58,084 nucleotides of DNA from CAYOSU01 sp964406735 (GTDB lineage Bacteria; Bacillota; Clostridia; Christensenellales; CAMQZB01), in the NCBI GenBank assembly GCA_964406735.1, contig CAYOSU010000010.1, forward strand, positions 1 through 58,084. Reading direction: 5' to 3'. The notes beneath the pieces were generated by a model. The model worked only from the letters and a program-made list of their open reading frames with translations, was not told the DNA's origin and did no database searches. Every line of letters begins with the position of its first letter. Within the stretch, counting starts at the first letter, position 1. Shown piece by piece: positions 39,209 through 49,348 of the stretch. A program made the position numbers and the translations under genes.

Positions 39209-42036
39209 ACGAGTATATACACATCAAAGGTGCAAAAGAGAATAACCTCAAAAACGTCGAGGTGAAGATACCGAGAGATAAGCTCGTAGTGTTCACGGGC
39301 TTAAGCGGCTCGGGCAAGTCCACGCTTGCGTTCGATACCCTCTTTGCCGAGGGACAGAGGAGATACGTAGAAAGCCTTTCGTCCTACGCAAGGCAGTTCT
39401 TGGGCGAGCTGAAAAAGCCCGACGTAGAGCTTATAGAGGGCTTGTCCCCTGCGATAAGCATCGACCAGAAGACGACGAGCAGGAACCCGAGATCGACAGT
39501 CGGCACGGTAACGGAGATATACGACTATTTAAGGCTACTTTATGCAAGAATAGGCACTCCGTATTGCCCAAACTGCGGCAGAAAGATAGACCGCCAGACG
39601 GTAGACGAGATATGCGATAAAGTTTTAGCAAAGCCCGATGGCACGAAAGTTTTGTTGCTTTCCCCCGTTGCAAGAGGCAAAAAGGGCGAGTTCAAAAAGA
39701 ACTTCGAGGCTTTGAGAAAGAGCGGTTATGCGAGAGTAAAGGTAGACGGAAGCGTGTACCTTCTCGACGAGGAGATAAAATTAGACAAAAATATCAAGCA
39801 CGACATATACGTCGTCGTCGATAGATTAATAGTCAAAAAAGGTGTCGAACGCAGACTTTCCGAGGCGATAGAGAACGCCGTCAAGCTTTCCGATGGCATA
39901 GTAGTAGCGGACTACGACGGCGAAGAGGTGCTGTACTCGACGAAGTATTCCTGCCCCGATTGCGGAGCGAGCATAGAGGAGATAGAGCCGAGGCTTTTTT
40001 CGTTCAACTCCCCGTTCGGAGCGTGCCCGAACTGCTCGGGACTTGGCTTCACGCAGAGGTTTTCAGAAGATCTCATCTGCCCCGACAGGACGCTTTCCCT
40101 TGACGACGGCTGCATAAAGGTAGGCGGCTGGAACATCGACACGTCGAGATTCAGCACGATGTACTTCGAGGCATTGGCGAAAAAATACGGTTTCTCGACC
40201 AAAGTACCCTTCCAAGATTTACCGGAGAATATCCAGCATATGATATTCTACGGCAACAATGGCGAGGAGTTCGAGCTGAAATACAACGCATACCGCTTCA
40301 ACGGCTCTTATACGACGTCGTACGAGGGCGTAATACCCAACCTGATGCGCAGGTACAAGGAAACGACCAGCGACTTCACGAAGTCGGAGCTTGAAAGATA
40401 TATGACGACCGACCCTTGCGAGGTGTGCGAGGGCAAGAGACTTAGGAAAGAGGCTCTTTCCGTCAAGGTAGGTGGTTTGAATATCGCAGAGCTTACCGAC
40501 CTTTCGATAGAAAAAATGCTCGACTTTTTTGAAAAGCTTGAGCTTTCGAATACGCAGAGGCTGATAGCCGAAAACGTCTTAAAGGAGATAAATTCAAGGC
40601 TCAACTTTCTCAAAAACGTAGGTCTTTCCTACCTGACTCTCTCCCGTGCCGCAGGCACTCTTTCGGGCGGCGAGGCGCAAAGAATAAGGCTTGCAACGCA
40701 GATAGGAAGCGGACTTACGGGAATACTTTACATTCTCGACGAGCCGAGCATAGGACTTCACCAAAGGGACAATCAGAAGCTCATTGACGCCCTCAAAAAT
40801 CTGAGGGATATAGGCAATACGTTGGTAGTCGTCGAGCACGACGAGGATACGATAAGGTCGGCAGATTTTGTCGTAGACATAGGCCCGGGCGCAGGCGATA
40901 TGGGCGGCGAGATAGTGTACGCAGGAAGCGAAAAAGGTCTTGAAAAGTGCAAGTCCTCGATAACGGGCAAGTACCTTTCGGGCGAAAAGAGGATAGAGAT
41001 ACCCGAGATAAGGCGCAAGATAGGCGATAAGTTCATCACCGTCAAGGGCGCAAAGCAGAACAACCTCAAAAACATAGACGTGAGCTTCCCGATAGGTGCA
41101 TTCACTTGCGTAACGGGCGTATCGGGTAGCGGCAAGTCCTCGCTCGTAAACGAGATACTGTATCCGCACTTGGCGACAAAGCTCAACCGTGCAAGGCTTG
41201 TACAGGGCAAATTCGACGAAATAACGGGCTTAGAGAACGTCGATAAGGTAATAGCCATCGACCAAAGCCCGATAGGCAGAACGCCGAGATCCAACCCTGC
41301 GACGTATACGGGCGTGTTCACGCAGATAAGGGAGCTTTTCGCTTCCACGCAGGACGCCAAGGAGAGAGGCTTCAAGAGCGGCAGATTCTCCTTCAACGTC
41401 AAGGGCGGCAGATGCGAGAACTGTCAAGGCGACGGCATCATCAAGATAGGCATGCACTTCCTGCCCGACATATACGTTCCGTGCGAGGTATGCCACGGCG
41501 AGAGATATAACAGGGAAACGCTTGCCGTAAAATACAAGGGCAAGAGCATCTCGGACGTCCTCAATATGAGGGTAGACGAGGCGTGCAAGTTCTTCGAGGC
41601 GATACCTACGATATACAATAAGATAAAGACCTTGCAGGACGTAGGTCTTGGCTATATCACCTTAGGTCAAAGCTCGACGACCCTTTCGGGCGGCGAGGCG
41701 CAGAGGATAAAGCTTGCGACCGAGCTTTCAAAGCGTGGAACGGGAAGAACGGTGTACATTCTCGACGAGCCTACGACAGGACTTCATATGGCGGATGTAG
41801 AGAGGCTGATAAGCGTCTTGCAACGCCTTTGCGAGGGCGGAAACACCGTCGTCGTGATAGAGCACAACCTCGACGTCATCAAGGTCTCGGACTATATAAT
41901 AGACTTAGGCCCTGAGGGCGGAGACGGAGGCGGCACGGTAGTTGCAGTCGGAACGCCCGAAGAGGTAGCGGAGAATAAGAACAGCTACACGGGCGAGTTC
42001 TTGAAAAAGATATTAAGTAGCGATAAAACGGAGTAA
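39205..42036 (+). CDS. uvrA: Excinuclease ABC subunit A
   Basis: A 943-aa ABC-type ATPase that scans DNA for lesions and loads UvrB. Both Walker A loops (GLSGSGKSTLAF near residue 32 and GVSGSGKSSLVNE near 640), both signature regions (LSGGEAQRIRLA, LSGGEAQRIKLA) and the zinc-binding CPNCG/CPDCG/CPNCSG and CENCQGDG...CEVCHGE motifs are intact. Full family length. It starts inside the uvrB stop and lies 2 nt before the protease gene. Confidence 0.98.
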   Translation: MNEYIHIKGAKENNLKNVEVKIPRDKLVVFTGLSGSGKSTLAFDTLFAEGQRRYVESLSSYARQFLGELKKPDVELIEGLSPAISIDQKTTSRNPRSTVGTVTEIYDYLRLLYARIGTPYCPNCGRKIDRQTVDEICDKVLAKPDGTKVLLLSPVARGKKGEFKKNFEALRKSGYARVKVDGSVYLLDEEIKLDKNIKHDIYVVVDRLIVKKGVERRLSEAIENAVKLSDGIVVADYDGEEVLYSTKYSCPDCGASIEEIEPRLFSFNSPFGACPNCSGLGFTQRFSEDLICPDRTLSLDDGCIKVGGWNIDTSRFSTMYFEALAKKYGFSTKVPFQDLPENIQHMIFYGNNGEEFELKYNAYRFNGSYTTSYEGVIPNLMRRYKETTSDFTKSELERYMTTDPCEVCEGKRLRKEALSVKVGGLNIAELTDLSIEKMLDFFEKLELSNTQRLIAENVLKEINSRLNFLKNVGLSYLTLSRAAGTLSGGEAQRIRLATQIGSGLTGILYILDEPSIGLHQRDNQKLIDALKNLRDIGNTLVVVEHDEDTIRSADFVVDIGPGAGDMGGEIVYAGSEKGLEKCKSSITGKYLSGEKRIEIPEIRRKIGDKFITVKGAKQNNLKNIDVSFPIGAFTCVTGVSGSGKSSLVNEILYPHLATKLNRARLVQGKFDEITGLENVDKVIAIDQSPIGRTPRSNPATYTGVFTQIRELFASTQDAKERGFKSGRFSFNVKGGRCENCQGDGIIKIGMHFLPDIYVPCEVCHGERYNRETLAVKYKGKSISDVLNMRVDEACKFFEAIPTIYNKIKTLQDVGLGYITLGQSSTTLSGGEAQRIKLATELSKRGTGRTVYILDEPTTGLHMADVERLISVLQRLCEGGNTVVVIEHNLDVIKVSDYIIDLGPEGGDGGGTVVAVGTPEEVAENKNSYTGEFLKKILSSDKTE

Positions 42037-42038
42037 TT

Positions 42039-43475
42039 ATGGACGACAAAAGAGACGATATTTTTGAAGAGCTCGGACAAAACGGCTCGAAGCAAGAGAT
42101 AACGAGCGAGATAGACAATATCTTAAAGGGCGACGACGCTCAGAAGAAAGCAGACCCCGTATTTTTCGGCAACGCCAACGAGGAGACCGAAAAGCGTATA
42201 AAGAGGGCGGGAACGCCCAAAAACAGGGGCAATAAGTCCAATAGGGTAATAGCGATACTCCTTGCGATAATAATCGCAATGTGCGGCTTTTTCGGCGGTA
42301 TGTACGTCGAAAGGACGTTCGGCACGAGCTATTTTGCCGAATGGGCGTGCGACACTCTCAACGAGAGAGCGTACTTTGTAACCGATCCGATAACGGTCAA
42401 CGACTTAGCGATAAAGGGCATAGCGGCTTGCGTTCCGAACGACCCATACTTGCAGGTATACTACCCCGAGGATATGTCTGCGCTGCAAAATTCCTTTACG
42501 GGAAGCAACACCTCGATAGGTATGACCGTCGGATCGTATAATTACTTCGAGGGCATCTACGTGCTGTCGATAATAGCAGGCTCTCCTGCGGATAAAGCGG
42601 GCATCAAAGTGGATTACAGAATAGTCTCCGTCGACGGCGTGGACTACTGGGATAAGCACGTAGACGACTTAACGCCTTACATTCTCTCCGTTCCCGATTA
42701 TACCGACGTCGTGATAGTGTTCGCACTGCCGACGTATTATGATGACGGTACGATGACTCACACGAGGGAACAGACCGTTACGATAACGGTACAGAGGCAA
42801 GAATACACCGAAACGGTAGCCATGTACTTTGACTGCGACAGCGAGGAGTTTGCAGGCGTTCTCGACGGTGATACCGCCTATATAAAGCTAACGTCCTTTA
42901 TGGGAGACGTAGAGGCGCAGTTCGACGCTTGCATGGCAAAATTCAAGGAAAAGGGCAAGACCAAGCTCATTTTGGACTTGAGAGACAACGGCGGCGGCAG
43001 TGATTACAACTTAGCGGCAGTCGGCGACCACCTTCTGAAAGACGGTGAGGGGAGCAAAAAGGTCAAGATCCTGACCCAACGCTTCAAGGATGGCTCGGAG
43101 ACCAGCCTTTATACCGACGATTGCGTATACGACCAATACGGCTTCACGAACGTGATAGTGCTCGTAAACGGCAATACGGCGTCGGCGTCCGAGGCACTCC
43201 TTCTTGCGATGCAGGACTACGGCACTGTAAATAAAATCATCGGCACGACGACCTACGGCAAGGGCACGGGTCTTGAAACGTCCTACCTTCCGATAGCAAA
43301 CTACGCTATCACCTACACGGTTTCCTACTTCTTCTCGCCCTACGGCAACACCAACGAAAAGATAGGCATACAGCCGACGGCAGGGTACTACCTTGATTAT
43401 TCGATAAACACCAATCTGCCGTATACCTACACGGGCGACAATCAGATAATGCGTGCGATAAACTCGATGAAATAA
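42039..43475 (+). CDS. S41-family C-terminal processing protease, membrane-anchored
   Basis: A 478-aa protein. About 68 cytoplasmic residues precede one membrane helix (RVIAILLAIIIAMCGFFGG, about 69-88). Outside lie a PDZ domain (about 150-245; GIYVLSIIAGSPADKAGIKV) and the S41 catalytic domain (about 250-460), with the nucleophile Ser in NTASASEALL and the general base Lys in TYGKGTG. Such CtpA/CtpB-like proteases cut C-termini of envelope or spore-signalling proteins. CGGAG lies before the ATG, directly after uvrA. The long cytoplasmic N-terminus is unusual. Confidence 0.9.
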   Translation: MDDKRDDIFEELGQNGSKQEITSEIDNILKGDDAQKKADPVFFGNANEETEKRIKRAGTPKNRGNKSNRVIAILLAIIIAMCGFFGGMYVERTFGTSYFAEWACDTLNERAYFVTDPITVNDLAIKGIAACVPNDPYLQVYYPEDMSALQNSFTGSNTSIGMTVGSYNYFEGIYVLSIIAGSPADKAGIKVDYRIVSVDGVDYWDKHVDDLTPYILSVPDYTDVVIVFALPTYYDDGTMTHTREQTVTITVQRQEYTETVAMYFDCDSEEFAGVLDGDTAYIKLTSFMGDVEAQFDACMAKFKEKGKTKLILDLRDNGGGSDYNLAAVGDHLLKDGEGSKKVKILTQRFKDGSETSLYTDDCVYDQYGFTNVIVLVNGNTASASEALLLAMQDYGTVNKIIGTTTYGKGTGLETSYLPIANYAITYTVSYFFSPYGNTNEKIGIQPTAGYYLDYSINTNLPYTYTGDNQIMRAINSMK

Positions 43476-43497
43476 TATAACGAAAAAAGAATAGAAG

Positions 43498-43525
43498 ATA
43501 CGCAAGGATGACTTGCGTATTTTTT
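43498..43525 (+). terminator. Terminator of the uvrBA-S41 unit
   Basis: ATACGCAAG-gatga-CTTGCGTAT followed by T5. Confidence 0.9.
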
Positions 43526-43545
43526 AGTATAGAAAGCTCATTTTG

Positions 43546-43574
43546 TTTACTAAACGTGCGGAAAAGTGTATAAT
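43546..43574 (+). promoter_or_regulatory. Promoter of malQ
   Basis: TTTACT (43546-43551), 17-bp spacer, perfect TATAAT (43569-43574). An in-frame ATG lies 8 nt after the -10 (43583), and the SD-led ATG is at 43610. Confidence 0.7.
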
Positions 43575-43609
43575 AAAGCGGTATGCAAAAAACTAACCAA
43601 GGAACAGAT

Positions 43610-45103
43610 ATGAGAGAGAGCGGAATATTGCTTCACATAGCGTCGCTGAACAGCGATTACGGAATAGGAAGTATGGGGCGTGCGGCGTATAAGTTTGCCG
43701 CAGGCTTAAAAGATATAGGGTGCAAGGTATGGCAGATATTGCCGATAAACCCCACCTCATACGGCGACTCTCCCTATCAAAGCTTTTGCACCTTTGCGGG
43801 CAATATTTATCTTATCGACTTAGACGAGCTTGTAAAAGACGGTTTTTTGAGAAAAAAAGACCTGCCCGACAAATATCCCGACGACGGCGTAATAGACTAC
43901 GGAAAGCTGTATGTTGAACGCTACGCCACCTTGCAAAAGGCTTTTGACTTTTCTTATGAGAAAAATAAGGCGGCGGTCGAACGGTTTTCGGCAGAGAACA
44001 CGTGGCTAAATGACTTTGCGCTTTTCATGTCGTTAAAAGAACGCTACGACGGCGCGAGCTGGCAGGAATTTCCGAAAGAGCTGAAAATGCGCCGCAAAAA
44101 CGCCCTTGCAAAGGCGAGAGAGGAGCTAAAAGACAGGATCGCATTCTACGAGTTCACCCAGTACCTTTTTTCATTGCAGTGGAAGAGGTTGAAAGCGTTC
44201 GTAAACTCCCTCGGCATAAAAATAATGGGGGACGTTCCGATATACGTAGCCATCGACTCCTCCGACGTTTGGTCAAATCCCAAGACGTTCAGATTGGACG
44301 GCGAGTTAGTCCCGACTGAGGTCGCAGGCGTTCCGCCCGATTATTTTTGTGAGGACGGACAGCTTTGGGGGAATCCCATCTACGACTTGGATAGGCTCAA
44401 AAAGACGGGATATGGCTTTTGGGTAGAGAGGATAAGAAAGGCTACCGAGTATTACGATATGATACGTCTCGACCATTTTATCGGCTTTGCCAACTATTAC
44501 TCCGTGCCTTACGGCGAAAAGACGGCAAAAAACGGCAAATGGAACGATGGAATGGGAAAGCGCCTGTTCAACGCCCTCCACAAAAATCTTGGCGACTTAG
44601 AGATAATAGCCGAGGACTTAGGCGTTCTTTCCGATAAGGTCATCGAGCTTCGTGATAGCTTAAAGCTCCCCGGAATGAGGGTGTTGCAGTTCACCTTCGA
44701 CCCGAATAACGACAATTACCTGATGCCAAAGGATGTAAAGGAACATACCGTCATATACACTGGAACGCACGATAATGACACGACTTTCGGCTGGTACTTG
44801 GCTCTTGACGAACAAAGCAAGGCTTACGTCAAAAAGATAATAGGCTTCAAGGAAAAGTTGAGCGAAACGCAAGAGGAAGAGGGAAAGCGTGTAACCAAAA
44901 AGCTGATGGATTTTTGCTTTTCCTCGAACGCTTACCTTGCAATAGTCCCCGTTCAGGATATTTTGTGCCTCGACTCTTCAAGGCGTATGAACAGCCCCGG
45001 GATAGAGAGCGGAAACTGGCAATTCAGGCTAAAAAAAGGCGAGCTTACGGCAAATAAGCTTCGCTCGATAAAAGCCCTTAACGCAAAATATAACAGAAAT
45101 TAA
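43610..45103 (+). CDS. malQ: 4-alpha-glucanotransferase (GH77)
   Basis: A 497-aa amylomaltase/disproportionating enzyme moving alpha-1,4-glucan segments in glycogen and maltodextrin metabolism. The GH77 marks are present: SGILLHIASL at the start, GDSPYQSFCTFAGN, and the catalytic residues in MIRLDHFIGF (Asp nucleophile), EIIAEDLGVL (Glu) and YTGTHDNDTT (Asp). The start at 43610 has AAGGAA upstream and fits the family; an ATG at 43583 would add nine residues with no ribosome site, but it matches the leaderless geometry seen elsewhere here. Monocistronic. Confidence 0.95.
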   Translation: MRESGILLHIASLNSDYGIGSMGRAAYKFAAGLKDIGCKVWQILPINPTSYGDSPYQSFCTFAGNIYLIDLDELVKDGFLRKKDLPDKYPDDGVIDYGKLYVERYATLQKAFDFSYEKNKAAVERFSAENTWLNDFALFMSLKERYDGASWQEFPKELKMRRKNALAKAREELKDRIAFYEFTQYLFSLQWKRLKAFVNSLGIKIMGDVPIYVAIDSSDVWSNPKTFRLDGELVPTEVAGVPPDYFCEDGQLWGNPIYDLDRLKKTGYGFWVERIRKATEYYDMIRLDHFIGFANYYSVPYGEKTAKNGKWNDGMGKRLFNALHKNLGDLEIIAEDLGVLSDKVIELRDSLKLPGMRVLQFTFDPNNDNYLMPKDVKEHTVIYTGTHDNDTTFGWYLALDEQSKAYVKKIIGFKEKLSETQEEEGKRVTKKLMDFCFSSNAYLAIVPVQDILCLDSSRRMNSPGIESGNWQFRLKKGELTANKLRSIKALNAKYNRN

Positions 45104-45149
45104 CTGCGTTTTACGACCAAAAACCGCAAGGCGTTTAAGCAGTGTACTC

Positions 45150-45470
45150 CGCTTTGGCAGATAGTCTCACTCGCTTCGCTTGAGTACTTGCTCCGTGCGA
45201 CCAACGGCTACTCACTTACTTCGCTTAGCCCACTCGCTCCGCTTTGGCAGATAGTCTCACTCGCTTCGATTGACTACCCACTCCGTACGCCTGACGGTAA
45301 CNNNNNNNNNNNNNNNNNNNNNNNNNNNNNNNNNNNNNNNNNNNNNNNNNNNNNNNNNNNNNNNNNNNNNNNNNNNNNNNNNNNNNNNNNNNNNNNNNNN
45401 NTCACTCGCTTCGATTGACTACCCACTCCGTACGCCTGACGGTAACCCACTCGCTCCGCTTGACGGGCAA
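45150..45470. repeat. Short tandem repeat region around assembly gap 1
   Basis: Imperfect repeats built on CACTCGCTTCGCTTGA and GACTACCCACTCCGTACGCC run from about 45150 to 45470. The same 45-bp sequence occurs at 45257-45301 and 45402-45446, exactly abutting both sides of the 100-N gap (45302-45401). The gap therefore most likely hides more repeat units. No gene is supported between 45104 and 45641, and reading frames through the Ns should be ignored. Confidence 0.8.
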
Positions 45471-45572
45471 AAAAACGCCACCGACCGCTCCTTTTGACGG
45501 AAAAGGCAAGCTCAAAAATAAACTTATTGTAAACTTTTTGTGGTATAAAAAAAATACTTTCAAGGTGGCATT

Positions 45573-45608
45573 AAATTGTTTGACATCTAACAATTTTGCG
45601 ACTATAAT
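45573..45608 (+). promoter_or_regulatory. Consensus promoter with palindromic operator of the ABC exporter
   Basis: TTGACA (45580-45585), 17-bp spacer, TATAAT (45603-45608): a perfect consensus promoter. An exact 8-bp inverted repeat AAATTGTT/AACAATTT (45573-45580, 45589-45596) straddles the -35, the usual place of a MarR-type operator. No marR gene is nearby in the window. Confidence 0.75.
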
Positions 45609-45641
45609 TTTACCTAGACAAAAATTTATTATGGAGAAGCT

Positions 45642-47369
45642 ATGATAAAGAAGTTTTCAAAATTCATTAAGGGATACACGGTAGAAACGATATTGACGCC
45701 GTTATTCGTAATAATGGAGACCATCTGCGAAGTAGCGACCCCGCTTTTCATGTCGGACTTGATAGACAAAGGACTTGAAATGGGCGACCTCGACTATGTA
45801 GTAGAGATGGGAATATTTATGCTTTGCACTGCGCTTTTATCGCTGTTTTGCGGTATAATGTGCGGAATAATGAACGCAAGAGCAGGTTCAGGCTTTGCGT
45901 GCAACCTCAGAAAGGCACTGTTTTCCAAGGTTCAGACTTATTCGTTCTCCAATATCGATAAGTTCTCCACGGGCTCGATAATCACGAGAGTAACGTCCGA
46001 TACGGAAAACATTCAGATGGCATTCCAGATGATGATAAGAATATTCATCAGAGCACCGCTCATGATGATTATCGCAACGATCCTGGCGGTAAGGCTTTCC
46101 AAAACGCTTTCCGTCATCTACCTCGTAGCGATCCCCGTACTTATGTTCGGACTTGTCTTCGTCATGGCAAAGGCAGCACCGCTCTTCCAGGTAATGATGA
46201 ATAAATATGACAATATGAACATATTTATGCAAGAAAATCTTACCGGTATCCGTGCGGTCAAGTCTTTCGTAAGAGAGGACAACGAGATCAAAAAGTTCAA
46301 CGCTTCGTCGAGGGATCTCCGTGACGTTTCCGTCAAGGCAGAAAAGATAATCATCTGGACGAACCCGATCATGATGTTCGTCATGTACGCCGTAACGATA
46401 GCGATATATTGGTTCGGCGGTCAGCAGATAGTTGCCGGCACTTTCTCCGCAGGAAAGCTCATGACGTTCTTGACCTACTCGTCGATGATACTCTCGTCGC
46501 TCATGATGGTAGCGATGATAGCGTCCATGGGCTCTATGGCTGTAGCATCGGGAAGACGTCTTGTCGAGATATTGGAAGAGACCCCCGAGATCTCCTCTCC
46601 CGAAAACGCAGTCAAGGAAGTTAAGGACGGCTCCGTTGATTTCGAAGACGTAGATTTCAGATATTCAAGCGGCGCAGAGAACAACGTTCTTTCCGACGTA
46701 ACGCTTCACATCAAGTCGGGTGAAACGATAGGTGTATTCGGTGCAACGGGCTCTTCGAAGTCTTCGCTCGTACAGCTTATTCCCAGACTTTACGACGCAA
46801 GTCAGGGTGAAGTCAAGGTCGGCGGCGTAAACGTCAAGGACTACGACGTAGAGGTACTTCGTGACAGCGTTGCGATGGTACTTCAGAAGAACGTCCTTTT
46901 CTCGGGCACGATAAGAGATAACCTCCGTTGGGGCAACGAGAATGCAACGCAGGAGGAACTTGAAAGAGCGTGCAAGATGGCTTGCTGCCACGACTTCATA
47001 ATGTCCTTCCCCGACGGATACGACACGATGCTCGAACAGGGCGGCGTAAACCTCTCGGGCGGACAGAGACAGCGTGTCTGCATTGCCCGTGCGCTTTTGA
47101 AGAACCCCAAGATAATCATACTTGACGACTCAACGAGTGCGGTCGATACGCAGACCGACGCAACGATAAGGGAGGGCTTCAAGAACTACATCCCCGAGGT
47201 TACCAAGATAATCATCGCACAGAGAATTTCGTCTATCGAGCACGCCGACAGGATATTGGTCCTCGACGAGGGCAGAGTATCCGCATTTGGTTCTCACGAC
47301 GAGCTTATGAAGTGCTCGCCGATATATAACGAGATATACACGACTCAGGTCGAAGGAGGTAAGGCATAA
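45642..47369 (+). CDS. Heterodimeric ABC exporter, subunit 1 (degenerate NBD)
   Basis: A 575-aa half-transporter with six membrane helices (about 1-315) and an ATPase domain. The nucleotide site is atypical: Walker A GATGSSKSS (Ser for the second-last Gly), Walker B ILDDSTSAVD (Asp in place of the catalytic Glu) and the H-loop with Gln (IIAQRISS). The signature LSGGQRQR is canonical. This is the pattern of the non-catalytic partner in asymmetric exporters of the TM287/LmrC type, probably multidrug exporters. GGAG lies before the ATG. Overlaps subunit 2 by 1 nt. Confidence 0.93.
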   Translation: MIKKFSKFIKGYTVETILTPLFVIMETICEVATPLFMSDLIDKGLEMGDLDYVVEMGIFMLCTALLSLFCGIMCGIMNARAGSGFACNLRKALFSKVQTYSFSNIDKFSTGSIITRVTSDTENIQMAFQMMIRIFIRAPLMMIIATILAVRLSKTLSVIYLVAIPVLMFGLVFVMAKAAPLFQVMMNKYDNMNIFMQENLTGIRAVKSFVREDNEIKKFNASSRDLRDVSVKAEKIIIWTNPIMMFVMYAVTIAIYWFGGQQIVAGTFSAGKLMTFLTYSSMILSSLMMVAMIASMGSMAVASGRRLVEILEETPEISSPENAVKEVKDGSVDFEDVDFRYSSGAENNVLSDVTLHIKSGETIGVFGATGSSKSSLVQLIPRLYDASQGEVKVGGVNVKDYDVEVLRDSVAMVLQKNVLFSGTIRDNLRWGNENATQEELERACKMACCHDFIMSFPDGYDTMLEQGGVNLSGGQRQRVCIARALLKNPKIIILDDSTSAVDTQTDATIREGFKNYIPEVTKIIIAQRISSIEHADRILVLDEGRVSAFGSHDELMKCSPIYNEIYTTQVEGGKA

Positions 47370-49318
47370 TGGCAAAAGCAGAAGAAATGAAGATGCCTCC
47401 CGAGATGAACGGCAAGCCGCAGAAGGGCGGCAAAAAGCAGAAAGTATACGGCAGAGGGCACGTAATGCCCGAGAACCCATTGAAGATATTCGGCAGGATA
47501 TTGAAGATGATGTGGGATTCCTACAAAGTCCCGTTCCTTCTCACGATAGTATGCCTTTGCGTATCGGCAGGCGTATCGGTATTTGCATCGGCGTTCATCA
47601 AACCCCTTATCGACGACTATATCGTCCCGCTTATCGGACAGGAGAACCCCGATTTCACTCCGCTTGCGATAAGACTTTTGCAGGTTGCAGGCATCTATGC
47701 CGTAGCGGTACTTGCAAGCTTCTTGCAGAATAGGTTGATGGTAGACGTATCGCAGGGCACGCTCTCGACGATAAGAGAAGCGATGTTTGCGAACATGCAG
47801 CGCCTTCCGATAAAATATTTCGACACGCACAAGCACGGCGACATCATGTCGGTATACACCAACGACACCGATACGATGAGAGAGTTTATCTCGAGGGTAA
47901 TACTTCAGATAATCTCCTCGACGATAACGATAGTCGGCACACTGTTTATGATGTTCAGGTACTCTTGGATATTGACAGTCATCGTCTTGGTAGTAGACTT
48001 TGCTTCCATCTTCGTAGTAAGGTTCTTGGGAACGAGATCGGGACACTTCTTCATGCGCCGTCAGAAATCCCTCGGAAAGGTCAACGCCTACATCGAGGAG
48101 TACATCCACGGTCAGAGAGTAGTCAAGGTCTTCAACCACGAGAACGTCTCTATCGGAGAGTTCGACGAGCTTGCCGAGCAGTTGAGGCAGGATAACACCA
48201 GTGCAAACTCCTACGCCAGCATATTGATGCCTATCATGGGTAATATCGGCTATATTTTGTACGTAATCATTGCGTTCGTCGGCTCATTCCTTGCTATTAA
48301 GGGAATAGGCGGCTTAACGCTCGGAATAATCGGCTCGTTTTTGCTCCTTTCGAGGTCGTTCACGCAGACGATAAGCAACGTCAGCCAGTTGTTCAATACG
48401 ATAGTAATGTCCTTGGCAGGCGCAGACAGAGTATTCAAACTCATGGACGAGGCTAAAGAGGTAGACGACGGAAACGTAACCCTCGTAATGGCTCACCGTG
48501 AGGGAGAGGGCTTGGTAGAGGACGAAAATGGCGATGTATACGCTTGGAAGAAGCCCGTTGATGGAGGATACGAGCTCGTAGAACTCAAGGGCGACGTAAG
48601 ATTCAACGACGTATATTTCAGCTACGACGGCAAGAGGCAGATACTCAAGGACGTCAACGTATACGCAAAGCCGGGACAGAAGCTTGCATTCATCGGCGAG
48701 ACGGGCGCAGGCAAGACGACGATAACCAACCTCATTAACAGGTTCTACGACATCGACGAGGGCGAAATAACCTACGACGGCATAGACGTCAAGGATATCA
48801 AGAAAGACGATTTGAGACACACTCTCGGCATCGTACTTCAGGATACCAACCTCTTTACGGGCACTGTTGCCGATAATATCAGGTTCGGAAAGCTCGATGC
48901 GACCGACGAAGAGGTCGTACAGGCGGCAAAGCTTGCCAATGCGCACTTCTTCATCTCCGCACTTCCCGAGGGCTACAACACGGTAATAACGGGTAGCGGC
49001 GATAACCTCTCGCAGGGACAGAGGCAGCTTCTTGCGATAGCGAGAGCGGCGATCGCAAATCCCCCCGTACTCATCTTGGACGAAGCGACGAGCTCCATCG
49101 ATACGAGAACGGAGAAGATAATCGGCAAGGGCATCGACAAGCTTATGAACGGCAGAACGGTATTCGTCATCGCTCACAGACTTTCGACGGTAAGAGACTC
49201 CAATGCGATAATAGTACTCTCTCACGGCGAAATAATCGAACGAGGCAACCACGAAACGCTTATAGCCGAAAAGGGTCAGTACTATAGGTTCTACACAGGC
49301 GCCTTCGAGCTCGACTAA
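47369..49318 (+). CDS. Heterodimeric ABC exporter, subunit 2 (catalytic NBD)
   Basis: A 649-aa half-transporter with a Lys/Met/Pro-rich N-terminal extension of about 40 residues, six membrane helices, a 25-residue insertion before the ATPase domain (near residue 380) and a full catalytic site: Walker A GETGAGKTT, Walker B LILDEATSSID, H-loop His (VIAHRLS). Its signature is LSQGQRQL rather than LSGGQ, as expected for the partner completing the degenerate site of subunit 1. AAGGAGG lies before the ATG. It forms a translationally coupled pair with subunit 1. Confidence 0.94.
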   Translation: MAKAEEMKMPPEMNGKPQKGGKKQKVYGRGHVMPENPLKIFGRILKMMWDSYKVPFLLTIVCLCVSAGVSVFASAFIKPLIDDYIVPLIGQENPDFTPLAIRLLQVAGIYAVAVLASFLQNRLMVDVSQGTLSTIREAMFANMQRLPIKYFDTHKHGDIMSVYTNDTDTMREFISRVILQIISSTITIVGTLFMMFRYSWILTVIVLVVDFASIFVVRFLGTRSGHFFMRRQKSLGKVNAYIEEYIHGQRVVKVFNHENVSIGEFDELAEQLRQDNTSANSYASILMPIMGNIGYILYVIIAFVGSFLAIKGIGGLTLGIIGSFLLLSRSFTQTISNVSQLFNTIVMSLAGADRVFKLMDEAKEVDDGNVTLVMAHREGEGLVEDENGDVYAWKKPVDGGYELVELKGDVRFNDVYFSYDGKRQILKDVNVYAKPGQKLAFIGETGAGKTTITNLINRFYDIDEGEITYDGIDVKDIKKDDLRHTLGIVLQDTNLFTGTVADNIRFGKLDATDEEVVQAAKLANAHFFISALPEGYNTVITGSGDNLSQGQRQLLAIARAAIANPPVLILDEATSSIDTRTEKIIGKGIDKLMNGRTVFVIAHRLSTVRDSNAIIVLSHGEIIERGNHETLIAEKGQYYRFYTGAFELD

Positions 49319-49348
49319 AACCAAATAAGATTATAAGTTTTCAAACCA

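Noticed and set aside
39114..39323. Hydrophobic minus-strand frame at the uvrB/uvrA junction
   Set aside because: It opposes two coupled, well-conserved genes and lacks a ribosome site.
45188..45497. Reading frames across the first N gap
   Set aside because: They are open only because Ns translate to X and the flanks are tandem repeats.
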